This document shows, one piece after another, positions 34,640 to 45,622 of a stretch of DNA of 64,000 bases; the first letter of the stretch is position 1; each line of letters starts with the position of its first letter. The position numbers and the translations under genes are program-made. The DNA comes from Methylobacterium nonmethylotrophicum (lineage in GTDB: Bacteria; Pseudomonadota; Alphaproteobacteria; Rhizobiales; Beijerinckiaceae). The notes beneath the pieces were generated by a model, which was not told the origin of the DNA, did not search any database, and saw nothing but the letters and a program-made list of their open reading frames with translations. The stretch covers positions 310,001 through 374,000 of the forward strand of contig NZ_SRLB01000002.1 of the NCBI RefSeq assembly GCF_004745635.1. Reading direction: 5' to 3'.

Positions 34640-34669
34640 CCTTCCGCATAGAGGCGGTTGTGCGGAAGG
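34640..34669 (+). promoter_or_regulatory. Perfect 9-bp dyad enclosing the acdR ribosome-binding site
   Basis: CCTTCCGCA (34640-34648) and TGCGGAAGG (34661-34669) are exact inverse complements with a 12-nt loop. The right arm contains GGAAGG, the ribosome site seven bases before the acdR ATG. It may be an mRNA hairpin masking translation initiation, or a second DNA operator. Confidence 0.55.
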
Positions 34670-34676
34670 ATCGTTC

Positions 34677-35141
34677 ATGCCCGATGGGCTCGATCGCATC
34701 GACGTGAAAATTCTTCGTGCGCTGCAAGAGGATGGCCGGATCGGCAATGCCGATCTCGCCCGGCGGGTAAACACCAGCCCGGCGACCTGCCATCGCCGCA
34801 CCCAGCGCCTGTTCGACGAGGGGTTTCTCCGCGGCGTGCGCGCCGTGGTGGCGCCCGAGAAGGTCGGACGCGGCTCTCTGGTCCTCGTCGGCGTCGTCCT
34901 CGACCGCTCGACGCCCGAGAGCTTCTCCGCCTTCGAGGCCGCGGCCCTCGCCATGCCGACGCTGCTCGACTGCCACCTCGTCGCCGGCGACTTCGACTAC
35001 TTCCTGAAGATCCGCGTCTCCGACATGGCCGACTTCAACCGGCTGCACAGCGAGACGCTGATCGCCCTGCCCGGGGTGCGCCAGACCCGGACCTTCTTCG
35101 TCATGAAGGAGGTGATCGACAACGCGCCGCTCAGCTTGTGA
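34677..35141 (+). CDS. acdR: Lrp/AsnC-family regulator AcdR
   Basis: A 154-residue Lrp-type regulator: an N-terminal HTH ([41 protein letters not shown]) and a C-terminal RAM domain (about residues 65-150, with [16 protein letters not shown]). It is divergent from acdS, as acdR is in other ACC-deaminase producers, where it activates acdS in response to ACC. The ATG at 34677 has GGAAGGA upstream. Sites for it are likely in the 154-bp intergenic region. Assignment to acdR rests on neighbourhood plus family. Confidence 0.9.
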   Translation: MPDGLDRIDVKILRALQEDGRIGNADLARRVNTSPATCHRRTQRLFDEGFLRGVRAVVAPEKVGRGSLVLVGVVLDRSTPESFSAFEAAALAMPTLLDCHLVAGDFDYFLKIRVSDMADFNRLHSETLIALPGVRQTRTFFVMKEVIDNAPLSL

Positions 35142-35337
35142 CAACGCGGCGGTTGCCGCTGTACGCAGTTTGTTCTAGTCCTTGTCCCAGACTTGGCTCG
35201 GGAGCTCCCGCGCCCCATCTGGTCACCTCACGATCGGCAGTGGTCTCGCGACAGGGTTCTGGGCATCGCGGGCTCCCGGCCGGTCCCCGGATCCCATCAA
35301 GCCTGGCCGTGTCGTCGTCGGCCCGGAGCCTTCCTGC

Positions 35338-38322
<2,985 letters not shown>

Positions 38323-38676
38323 TTTTCCGGCAAAACACCTGCGAATTGCGGTCGCACGGGTGCGAAAGCCGCTTGTGCGCCGCACCAAGCCGACGATTTT
38401 CGTCCGGTCACGCGGCGGTTGTACCAAAGTACAAATTCTTTGGTGCAGGACAAAATTGCGTCATTTGCGCAACGCTCGTTCGTCGTTTGCCTTTCCGCCG
38501 AGCAGAGGGCTGGCGCTCGGGACCGTTTTGGCAGAACACTATCGGTGTTCAGACTGTGCCGATGGGCGGGAAACGGGCCTCAAGCCGTGCCGATTCAAGC
38601 GCACTGCAGAGTGCGCGCAGATCTGGCGTGATGTTCTGCGAGATCCCGCCCTGCGTTTGTTAGGGAAGGAAAAACC
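38323..38676. other. Intergenic region with several dyads upstream of the outer-membrane protein
   Basis: 354 bp without a supported gene, less GC-rich than its surroundings. Dyads are TCGCAC-GG-GTGCGA at 38352-38365 (30 nt after uvrA, possibly a terminator hairpin), TTGTAC-CAAA-GTACAA at 38419-38434, CCAAAG-N8-CTTTGG at 38424-38443 overlapping it, and GAACAC-N5-GTGTTC at 38534-38550. A good ribosome site (GGGAAGGA) precedes the next ATG. The middle and last dyads are operator-like. Confidence 0.6.
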
Positions 38677-39684
38677 ATGGTCAAATCCTGGCTGGCCGCG
38701 GGGGCGGCCGCCTTGTCGCTGGGCGTCACGGCGAATGGGGCCTACGCGCAGACCACGACGGTGCCGGGCGAGCAGGTCGGCCTGGCGATCGGTGCGCCGC
38801 TGCCCGAGGGCGTCTACGCGATCAACACCTTCACGTATCGCAGCCCCGACGGCCCGAACGCGACCTCGACCGACACCGCCGTCAACGTCCCGGTCCTGGT
38901 CTGGTCGACGCCCTGGAAGGTTCTGGGCGCCCGCTTCGAGGCGGTGATCGCCCCGCCGACGGTCTTCACCTTCTCCCGCGCGGCGGGCGGTCGCGACACC
39001 AGCATCAATGTCGGCACCTTCCTGGGCGGCATCTTCGCCTGGGATCTCGGCAACAATGTCGGCGTCAGCTACCTGGCCGGCGTGTACCTCAACGAGCTGA
39101 ATGCCGGCCGCGGCGGCGGCCTCCCGATCCTGGCCTCGAACACCTACCGCCAGGGCTTCGGCATCAGCTACACGGGCGACGGCTGGAACATCACCGCCAA
39201 CCTCACCTACAACTTCTACGACGTTCCGGCCCGCTTCGGCGGCCGCAACGGCATCCCGGGCTTCTTCGGCAGCCAGTTCCCGACCGACGCCCTCAACCTC
39301 GACCTGACCGCGACCAAGAAGTTCGGCAAGTTCGAGATCGGCGCCATCGGGTACGGCACCGCCAACCTGCCGAATCGCGGCCCCCTTCCCCTCGGCGCTC
39401 CCTGCGCCGGCAACTTCGCCACCTGCGGCACGGTGGTGGGCGGCGGCGGCGGTCGCTTCGCCCTCGGCGGCCTCGTCGGATACGATTTCGGCAAGTTCTC
39501 CGTCCAGGCGTGGGTCGCCCGCGACGTTGCCACCTCGGCGCGGCAGATCTCGCCTGCCACCGGCCTGCCGACCAACCGCGAGGCCTACTCGACCGAGGGG
39601 TGGTTCCGCGTCATCGCCCCGCTCTACACCGTCGCGGCGGCCGAGCCCCCGCCGATCCCGGCGCCGCTGGTGCGCAAGTACTGA
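38677..39684 (+). CDS. Outer-membrane beta-barrel transporter-like protein (phenol MetA-degradation family type)
   Basis: A 335-residue precursor with a cleavable signal peptide (KSWLAAGAAALSLGVTANG, cleaved after AYA before QTTT). The mature part has alternating strands rich in Gly, Asn and aromatics, e.g. GISYTGDGWNITANLTYNFY and VGYDFGKFSVQAW, as in outer-membrane channels of the SphA/MetA_degradation type. It ends APLVRKY; the usual aromatic last residue is Tyr here. It may take up small aromatic or other hydrophobic substrates; no catabolic genes are adjacent. A strong terminator follows and dyads precede. Confidence 0.78.
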   Translation: MVKSWLAAGAAALSLGVTANGAYAQTTTVPGEQVGLAIGAPLPEGVYAINTFTYRSPDGPNATSTDTAVNVPVLVWSTPWKVLGARFEAVIAPPTVFTFSRAAGGRDTSINVGTFLGGIFAWDLGNNVGVSYLAGVYLNELNAGRGGGLPILASNTYRQGFGISYTGDGWNITANLTYNFYDVPARFGGRNGIPGFFGSQFPTDALNLDLTATKKFGKFEIGAIGYGTANLPNRGPLPLGAPCAGNFATCGTVVGGGGGRFALGGLVGYDFGKFSVQAWVARDVATSARQISPATGLPTNREAYSTEGWFRVIAPLYTVAAAEPPPIPAPLVRKY

Positions 39685-39716
39685 AGCCTCCGACCCGCGA
39701 CGAGACCCCCTCCTCC

Positions 39717-39745
39717 CGCCCGGCTCCGCGAGCCGGGCGTCCTTC
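39717..39745 (+). terminator. Strong hairpin terminator after the outer-membrane gene
   Basis: Perfect 10-bp stem CGCCCGGCTC (39717-39726) and GAGCCGGGCG (39730-39739) with a three-base CGC loop, followed by TCCTTCGT. It lies about 33 nt past the stop. Confidence 0.75.
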
Positions 39746-39869
39746 GTCCTGCCGGCCGCCGCCTGTCGGGCGCGGTCGCGCGACCTATAACGGGAGCGAA
39801 CGGGCGGGGCGACGATCCCCGCCGGACGAGAGACGGCACGGGGCGCTCGGACCCCGTCAGGAGACCATC

Positions 39870-40841
39870 ATGGCGGCGCCCGGCGACTGGAAGATCCCCT
39901 CCGCGGTGCAGCCCCGCCCGGCCGCCTATTCCTACGACCTCGACCGCACGCTGACCGCCGTCGTGGCTTTGTCGGCCCGGGTGCCGGAGGGCGCCTACAC
40001 CGCCGAGATCCTCGGCACCGAGCGGGCCGGCAACGGCGTCGTCATCGGCGAGGACGGCCTGGTGCTCACCATCGGCTACCTCATCACCGAGGCCGAGAGC
40101 GTCTGGCTCACCGCCCATGACGGTCGCACCACGCAGGGGCACGTGGTGGGCTACGACGCCGCCACCGGCTTCGGCCTGGTCCAGGCGCTCGGCCGCCTCG
40201 ACCTGCCTCACCTGGCGCTCGGCAGCGCCGCGTCCCTCCGCATCGGCGACCGGCTGGTGATGGCCGGAGCCGGCGGCCGCTCCCGGGCCGTCGCCGCGGA
40301 AGTGGTCGCCCGGCAGGAATTCGCCGGCTACTGGGAATATCTCCTCGACGAGGCGATCTTCACCGCGCCCTCCCACCCGCACTGGGGCGGGGCGGCGCTG
40401 ATCGGCGCGGCCGGCGAGCTCACCGGAATCGGCTCGCTGCAGCTGCAGCAGAGCGGCCGCGACAGCCGCGCCATCAACATGGCGGTCCCGATCGACCTCC
40501 TGAAGCCGATCCTCGCCGACCTGACGACCCTCGGCCGGGTCGCCGGCCCGCCGCGCCCCTGGCTCGGCCTCTACGCCACCGAGATGGACGACCAGGTCGT
40601 GGTGATGGGCCTCTCGCCCCGCGCCCCGGCCGAGGCCGCCGATCTGCGCGCCGGCGACATCCTGCTGGCGGTGGGCCAGACCGAGGTGAAGGACCTGGCG
40701 GGTTTTCTCCGCGCCGTCTGGGCCCTCGGGCCGGCCGGCGTCGCCGTGCCGCTCACCATCCACCGGGACGGCCGGACCCTGAGCGTGCCGGTGGTCTCGG
40801 CGGATCGTGCGACGTTCCTTGTGGCGCCGCGGCTGCACTGA
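39870..40841 (+). CDS. HtrA-like protein with PDZ domain and degenerate protease triad
   Basis: A 323-residue protein with the S1C/HtrA fold: protease-like domain at about 25-215, PDZ at ~228-318 (WLGLYATEM, GLSPRAPAEAADLRAGDILLA). In the expected positions the catalytic His is Tyr70 (VLTIGYLI for LTnaHVv), the Asp is Gly100 (DAATGFGLVQ) and the Ser is Trp172 (HPHWGGAALIG for GNSGGP). All three are replaced, so it is almost surely not a protease. No signal peptide is visible at this start. It may bind peptides as a chaperone or scaffold. Start ATG 39870 follows CAGGAGA. Confidence 0.85.
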   Translation: MAAPGDWKIPSAVQPRPAAYSYDLDRTLTAVVALSARVPEGAYTAEILGTERAGNGVVIGEDGLVLTIGYLITEAESVWLTAHDGRTTQGHVVGYDAATGFGLVQALGRLDLPHLALGSAASLRIGDRLVMAGAGGRSRAVAAEVVARQEFAGYWEYLLDEAIFTAPSHPHWGGAALIGAAGELTGIGSLQLQQSGRDSRAINMAVPIDLLKPILADLTTLGRVAGPPRPWLGLYATEMDDQVVVMGLSPRAPAEAADLRAGDILLAVGQTEVKDLAGFLRAVWALGPAGVAVPLTIHRDGRTLSVPVVSADRATFLVAPRLH

Positions 40842-41271
40842 GCCTCGCTCGGGCGCAGGCCTCTCCTCGCGCCTTTTGCGGGGCTGTCCCGGCTCTCGAC
40901 ACACCTTCGCCGGCCGGCGCCCCATGCTCACCAACGCACTGCACATCGGGCCGCCATCGGCTGCCGCATCGTTGCGCTCAGCCCGCCGCGGCACGCAGAA
41001 AGCCGGCCCCCGCGCCGCCGCACTTCGCGTGTGCAGCATAATGCCTAAAGCCCAGGAATCCCTGCGCGTCATGCGCCAGAGTGCTGCCAAATCGGCAGGC
41101 ACAGGGGTTGGTTGACGATTCCCTGCGCGCTGCATGTGACTCGTGCATGGCTGGCTTACGCGACCTCGCCTCCCATCAGCGCAGCCATTTCCCATATGGT
41201 GCGTTGCAACAGAAACAGGCGGTCGGTGCCGAAACGGTTCGCACCGGATGCCTGTTCAGAGGTCAAAACCG
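40842..41271. other. Long intergenic region before the DUF1127 gene
   Basis: 430 bp without a supported gene. Short ORFs on both strands lack family features. TTGACG at 41112 could be a -35 element, but no convincing -10 follows at proper spacing. CATATGG and GTTGCAAC near 41200-41220 are small palindromes. A promoter and a long leader for the DUF1127 gene probably lie here. Confidence 0.4.
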
Positions 41272-41421
41272 ATGTTCGTCTCTCTCATCCTCAGCAAGAT
41301 CCGCTCCTACCTCCGCTACCGCGAGACCGTGCACGAGCTGTCGCGTCTGTCCGACCGCGAGCTCGACGATCTCGGCATCAGCCGGTTCGAGATCCAGGGC
41401 ATCGCCCGCTCGGTCGCGTAA
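41272..41421 (+). CDS. DUF1127 small protein
   Basis: A 49-residue basic protein whose last ~35 residues are the DUF1127/YjiS domain: YRETVHELSRLSDRELDDLG and ISRFEIQGIARSVA. In alphaproteobacteria these proteins influence RNA turnover and phosphate or carbon physiology, partly by binding RNA and RNases; for this copy the role is unknown. The start at 41272 follows CAGAGGTC. It is monocistronic, with a long leader and a hairpin downstream, typical of this family. The longer in-frame reading from 41143 is not supported. Confidence 0.85.
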   Translation: MFVSLILSKIRSYLRYRETVHELSRLSDRELDDLGISRFEIQGIARSVA

Positions 41422-41506
41422 GCGTCACCACAGGACCAAGTACCCGCGTCACCGAGTCCAGCGTACCCAAGTCGATTACGGCCCTCCGGCCACCGATCGT
41501 CTCGCG

Positions 41507-41530
41507 CGCCCGCCCCTTCCGGCGGGCGTT
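41507..41530 (+). terminator. Hairpin terminator after the DUF1127 gene
   Basis: Perfect 8-bp stem CGCCCGCC (41507-41514) and GGCGGGCG (41521-41528) with loop CCTTCC, followed by TTCG. It separates the DUF1127 gene from trmFO. Confidence 0.65.
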
Positions 41531-41613
41531 CGCTTGTCCGGGCCCTGCCGCTCCGGTTCTTGACGCGCATCGGCGGTGTTGCATCGGCGGCGCCCGATCC
41601 GATATGCCGCGTC

Positions 41614-43044
41614 ATGTCCGGATCAGACCCCATTCACGTCGTCGGCGGCGGCCTCGCCGGGTCGGAAGCCGCCTGGCAGATCGCCGAGGCCGGCCTGCCC
41701 GTGGTGCTGCATGAGATGCGGCCCCTGCGCGGCACCGAGGCGCATCAGACCCAGGATCTCGCCGAGCTCGTCTGCTCGAACTCGTTCCGCTCCGACGACG
41801 CGGCGCTCAACGCCGTCGGGCTGCTGCACCAGGAGATGCGCCGCCTCGGCTCGCTGATCATGCGGTCGGGCGATGCCAACCAGGTGCCCGCCGGCGGCGC
41901 GCTGGCCGTGGACCGCGAGGGCTTCAGCCGCGCCGTGACGGCGGCGCTCGCGGCGCATCCGAACGTCCGGATCGTGCGCGAGGAGATCGACGGCCTGCCG
42001 CCGGAATCCTGGGACAGCGTGATCGTGGCGACCGGTCCGCTCACCGCGCCGGGCCTCGCCGAGGGCATCCGCGGGCTGACGGGCGCCGAATCGCTGGCCT
42101 TCTTCGACGCCATCGCGCCGATCGTCCACCGCGACTCGATCGACATGGGCAAGGCCTGGTTCCAGTCCCGCTACGACAAGGCAGGTCCGGGCGGCACCGG
42201 CGCCGACTACATCAACTGCCCCCTCGATCGCGAGCAATACGCGGCCTTCATCGCGGCGCTCGTCGAGGGTGAGAAGACGTCGTTCAAGGAGTGGGAGGCT
42301 TCGACCCCCTACTTCGACGGCTGCCTGCCGATCGAGGTGATGGCCGAGCGCGGCCCCGAGACCCTGCGCCACGGGCCGATGAAGCCGTTCGGGCTCACCA
42401 ACCCGCACAACCCGACGGTCAAGGCCTACGCCATCGTCCAGCTCCGCCAGGACAACGCGCTCGGCACGCTCTACAACATGGTCGGCTTCCAGACGAAGCT
42501 GCGCCACGCCGAGCAGGTGCGGATCTTCCGCACGATCCCGGGCCTCGAGAACGCCGAGTTCGCCCGCCTCGGGGGGCTGCACCGCAACACCTATCTGGAC
42601 AGCCCGCGCCTCCTCGACGCGACGCTGCGCCTCAAGGCCGCGCCGCGCCTGCGTTTCGCCGGCCAGATCACCGGCTGCGAGGGCTACGTCGAGAGCGCCG
42701 CGATCGGCCTCATGGCCGGCCGCTTCGCCGCCGCGGAGCGACGCGGTCAGTCGCTGGCGCCGCTCCCCGCCACCACGGCGCTCGGGGCGCTGATCGGCCA
42801 CATCACCGGCGGTCACGTCTCAGCCGAGGATGAGGGAGCGCCGCGCTCGTTCCAGCCGATGAACGTCAATTTCGGCCTCTTCCCGCCCCTCGACCGCGCC
42901 CCGAAGGCCCTGGACGGCAAGCGCCTGCGCGGCCCTGAGAAGGCGCAGGCCAAGAAGCGGGCGCTCACCGACCGGGCGCGGGCGTCCCTGAGCGCATGGC
43001 TCGGCGAGGAGCCGGCGCCGCTGCCGGCCGAGGCGGCGGAGTAG
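41614..43044 (+). CDS. trmFO: Methylenetetrahydrofolate-tRNA-(uracil-5-)-methyltransferase TrmFO
   Basis: A 476-residue flavoprotein that makes m5U54 in tRNA using methylene-THF and FADH2. The N-terminal FAD motif is [20 protein letters not shown]. Further family blocks are [57 protein letters not shown] and the C-terminal [12 protein letters not shown]. The Cys residues in SNSFRSDD and GCLP contexts are present. The ATG at 41614 gives the expected [13 protein letters not shown] start. It is transcribed alone; the downstream region carries palindromic repeats. Confidence 0.95.
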   Translation: MSGSDPIHVVGGGLAGSEAAWQIAEAGLPVVLHEMRPLRGTEAHQTQDLAELVCSNSFRSDDAALNAVGLLHQEMRRLGSLIMRSGDANQVPAGGALAVDREGFSRAVTAALAAHPNVRIVREEIDGLPPESWDSVIVATGPLTAPGLAEGIRGLTGAESLAFFDAIAPIVHRDSIDMGKAWFQSRYDKAGPGGTGADYINCPLDREQYAAFIAALVEGEKTSFKEWEASTPYFDGCLPIEVMAERGPETLRHGPMKPFGLTNPHNPTVKAYAIVQLRQDNALGTLYNMVGFQTKLRHAEQVRIFRTIPGLENAEFARLGGLHRNTYLDSPRLLDATLRLKAAPRLRFAGQITGCEGYVESAAIGLMAGRFAAAERRGQSLAPLPATTALGALIGHITGGHVSAEDEGAPRSFQPMNVNFGLFPPLDRAPKALDGKRLRGPEKAQAKKRALTDRARASLSAWLGEEPAPLPAEAAE

Positions 43045-43112
43045 GCCCTCCGGGGCGCGACGGACGGCGCGCCAAAGGTGTTTGGGCCAACGATTCTCGA
43101 TCCCTCCCAGTC

Positions 43113-43245
43113 ATCCCGGGGCCGCGCAGCGGAACCCGGGATCCATGACCGGCGACGTTCGAGGAAGAGGCGAACCGCGACCCGCCTGGTTCTGAATCGT
43201 CAGCGGCTACGGATCCCAGGTTCTCGCCTGCGGCGAGCCCGGGAT
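43113..43245. repeat. Pair of palindromic intergenic repeats
   Basis: Two hairpins with the same outer arms. At 43113-43142 ATCCCGGG pairs with CCCGGGAT and an inner CCGC pairs with GCGG. At 43213-43245 ATCCC pairs with GGGAT and CTCGCC with GGCGAG. They are typical of short extragenic palindromes of Rhizobiales and lie between the convergent trmFO and NDUFAF6-like genes. A related hairpin occurs at 61.84 kb. Confidence 0.6.
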
Positions 43246-43321
43246 GGCTTTGTGGATGTGTTCGAGGGGTTTAGTCGTTCGTCGCGGGTTGTGGCCCGCA
43301 CGCCGCGCCAGGCTCCCTCGG

Positions 43322-44188
43322 TCACGCCACGGACCGTGCCGCCCGCCACAGCCGCCAGATCCGGCGCCAGGCCGGCACCTCGATGACGCTCGCGAGCGGG
43401 TCGTAGCCCGGCCGCTCCATCCGGGCGAGGTAGCCCTCCACGAGGGCGACCGGCAGGAAGGCCGGGGCGGCGACCGTCGCGACGCTCGCCCGCTCCGCCA
43501 CATAGGCCGCGAGGTGGCGGCGCACCAGCGCCCGCATGTCGGCGCAGGCGCCCAGCAGCCCCGGGCCGCCGCGCCCCGCCACGATGTCCTCGCGGGTGAC
43601 GCCATGGTCCGAGAGCACGTCGGCCGGCAGGTAGACCTGGCCGCGCCGGGCGTGCCAGGGCAGCGCCCGCAGCAGCCCGGTCACCGCGTAGGCGACGCCG
43701 GCATGTCCCGCGGCCGCGGCGCCGCCGGGCTCGGAGCCGTTCGCCAGGATCAGGCTGCCAAGGCGGATCAGGCAGGAGGCGGTCTCGCCGCAATAGCCTT
43801 CGAGGTCGCGGGTCGAGGGCATCGGGTCGTCGTAGAGGTCGAACACCCGCGCGTCGATCAGGTCGACGAGGGGCTGACGCGGCAGGCGCGCCTTGACCAG
43901 GGTGTCGTCGAGGGCCGCCGCCACCGGATGCGCCTTGACGTCGCCCCGCGCCTCGCCCTGGAGCGCGTCGCGCCACCATTGCAGGCGCAATTCGCCCGGC
44001 ATCGGGCTCGACACGGCCTCCCGCACCCGCGCCACCTCCAGGCTGAAAGCGGCGAGCGCGTGGAGATGGGGCCGCTTGTCGGCGGGCGCGTAGAGGCTGG
44101 CGTACCAGCGGTCCGGGTCGCCCTCCCGCACCAGCGCCTCGCAATGGGCGTAGGCCCAGGCCGGATCCCGGGGTTCCGCCTCGCTCAT
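43322..44188 (-). CDS. NDUFAF6-like phytoene/squalene synthase family protein
   Basis: A 288-residue isoprenoid-synthase-fold protein. Motifs follow NDUFAF6, the mitochondrial complex I assembly factor: RWYASLYAP, AFSLEVARVREAVSSP in place of the first Asp-rich motif, ELRLQWWRDAL, YCGETASCLIRLGSL in place of the second, and the GLLRALPWHARRGQVYLPADVL helix. The metal-binding Asp clusters of true prenyl synthases are missing, so it is probably not a carotenoid or squalene synthase. A complex I assembly role is inferred. It follows the sec genes on the same strand. Confidence 0.84.
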   Translation of the reverse strand: MSEAEPRDPAWAYAHCEALVREGDPDRWYASLYAPADKRPHLHALAAFSLEVARVREAVSSPMPGELRLQWWRDALQGEARGDVKAHPVAAALDDTLVKARLPRQPLVDLIDARVFDLYDDPMPSTRDLEGYCGETASCLIRLGSLILANGSEPGGAAAAGHAGVAYAVTGLLRALPWHARRGQVYLPADVLSDHGVTREDIVAGRGGPGLLGACADMRALVRRHLAAYVAERASVATVAAPAFLPVALVEGYLARMERPGYDPLASVIEVPAWRRIWRLWRAARSVA

Positions 44189-44201
44189 CTCGCCGCGACC
44201 C

Positions 44202-44591
44202 TCATGGGACCGCGATCAGGGCGGCGGCGACCTTGCGGTTCTCGGCCATCAGGATGTTGTAGGTTCGCGCCGCGGCGCCGGTCTGCATCACGTCGAGGCC
44301 GATCCCCGCCTCCTTCAGGTAGCGGCGCAGGGAATCGGGCACGAACACGATGTCGGTCCCGGTGCCGAGGAGCAGCAGGTCGATCGCCCCGGCCTCGGCG
44401 ACGAGCGGCGCCAGAGTGTCCGGCGTGATCCCGTCCGGCTCGGTCACGTCCCAGGCCCGCACGCCGGAGGGCAGGGCCAGGATCGAGCCGCGATGCGACA
44501 TCTCGGCGAAGCGGAAGCCCCCGCCCCCATAGGCGTCGATCGGGTGACGGCCCGGGACGAAGCCGTCGTGCTGGCGCTCCGGCGCGGCCAC
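44202..44591 (-). CDS. Mth938-like domain protein (NDUFAF3-like)
   Basis: A 129-residue protein with the DUF498/Mth938 fold: AYGGGGFRFAEMSHRGSILAL, the central VRAWDVTEPDGIT, LLLLGTGTDIVFVP and LDVMQTGAAARTYNILMAE. Homologues include NDUFAF3, a complex I assembly factor, which matches the neighbouring NDUFAF6-like gene. The GTG at 44591 shares one base with the secF stop (TAGTG), so translation is coupled. It follows secF in this arrangement in many Rhizobiales, as I recall. The biochemical function is unknown. Confidence 0.85.
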   Translation of the reverse strand: MAAPERQHDGFVPGRHPIDAYGGGGFRFAEMSHRGSILALPSGVRAWDVTEPDGITPDTLAPLVAEAGAIDLLLLGTGTDIVFVPDSLRRYLKEAGIGLDVMQTGAAARTYNILMAENRKVAAALIAVP

Positions 44592-45538
44592 TACTCGGCC
44601 GCCTGGGGCAGGGCCGAAGGGTCGCGGGTTTGGGTCCGGGCGCCGCCGGCCTGCAACCCGATATAGATCAGGAACGGGGTCGAGACGAAGATCGCCGAGT
44701 AGGTGCAGATCACCACGCCGGCGAGCATCACCACCGAGAAGCCCTTGATCGCCTCGCCGCCGAACAGCACCAGGGCCAGCAGCGACAGGGCGGTGGACAT
44801 CGCGGTCATCACCGTGCGCGACATGGTCGAGTTGATCGACAGGTTGAGCAGCTGCTCGGTCGGCATGGTCTTGTAGCGCCGCATCAGCTCGCGGGTGCGG
44901 TCGAACACCACCACCGTCTCGTTGAGCGAGTAGCCGACGATGGTGAGGATCGCGGCGATCGACGTCATGTTGAACTCGATGCGCGTGATCACGAACAGGC
45001 CGACCGTGATGACGATGTCGTGCAGGGTGCCGACGATGGCCCCCAATGCCAGTTCGCGCTCGAACCGGAACCACAGGTAGAGCAGCACCGCCACGACCGA
45101 CAGCACGACGCCGATCGTGCCCGACTGGACCAGCTCGCCCGAGACGCGGGGGCCGACGGTCTCGACCCGGTCGAAGGCGTAGTCCTTGTCGAAGGCCTCG
45201 TGCGCCTTCTGCATCACCAGGGTCTGCCCGGTCTCGCCGCCGGCCTGGAGCGGGAAGCGCACCGAGATCGAGCCCTGGCCGAATTCCTGCACCTCGGTCT
45301 CGCCGAAGCCGAAGCCGTTGGCGGTGTGGCGCACGCTGCCGACATCGGAGGTGACGCCGGGCTTCGGCCGCAGCTCGACGAGGGTGCCGCCCTTGAAGTC
45401 GATGCCGAAATTCAGCCCGATCTGCAGGAACAGCACCACCGTGGCGATCGAGATGAACGCCGAAAGCGGGAAGCTGAAGCGCCGCAGGCGCATGAAGTCG
45501 AAGTGGGATTCGTCGGGCCAGAGGCGGAGGAGGCGCAT
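44591..45538 (-). CDS. secF: Protein translocase subunit SecF
   Basis: A 315-residue membrane protein with six segments. It contains NFGIDFKGGTLVELRPKPG, the family motif SVVAVLLYLWFRFERELALGA, LHDIVITVGLFVITRIEFN, VGYSLNETVVVFDRTRE and MSRTVMTAMSTALSLLALV. With SecD it uses the proton gradient to pull preproteins from the SecYEG channel. I chose ATG 45538 (MRLLRLWPDESHFDF); the upstream frame to 45619 is not conserved-looking. It is third of yajC-secD-secF and overlaps the Mth938 gene. Confidence 0.95.
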   Translation of the reverse strand: MRLLRLWPDESHFDFMRLRRFSFPLSAFISIATVVLFLQIGLNFGIDFKGGTLVELRPKPGVTSDVGSVRHTANGFGFGETEVQEFGQGSISVRFPLQAGGETGQTLVMQKAHEAFDKDYAFDRVETVGPRVSGELVQSGTIGVVLSVVAVLLYLWFRFERELALGAIVGTLHDIVITVGLFVITRIEFNMTSIAAILTIVGYSLNETVVVFDRTRELMRRYKTMPTEQLLNLSINSTMSRTVMTAMSTALSLLALVLFGGEAIKGFSVVMLAGVVICTYSAIFVSTPFLIYIGLQAGGARTQTRDPSALPQAAE

Positions 45539-45622
45539 CGTCGGTCTCGGAATGGATGTGTCGGCGCGCCCGGGAGCGCAGCACGGAGGCGGGCGGCCCG
45601 CGAGCCGCCCGTGAAACAACGA

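Noticed and set aside
35168..35190. Possible LexA box before uvrA (GTTCTAGTCCTTGTC)
   Set aside because: The second half is TGTC, or GTCC at the wrong spacing, instead of GTTC after seven bases. Too degenerate to call.
41081..41714. Plus-strand ORFs of 160 and 200 codons over the DUF1127 gene
   Set aside because: Low-complexity Arg/Pro/Ser translation in other frames; the 49-codon DUF1127 frame has a clear domain and ribosome site.
43207..43605. Minus-strand frames across 43.2-44.1 kb other than the NDUFAF6-like gene
   Set aside because: Arg/Gly/Pro-rich shadows that run through palindromic repeats.
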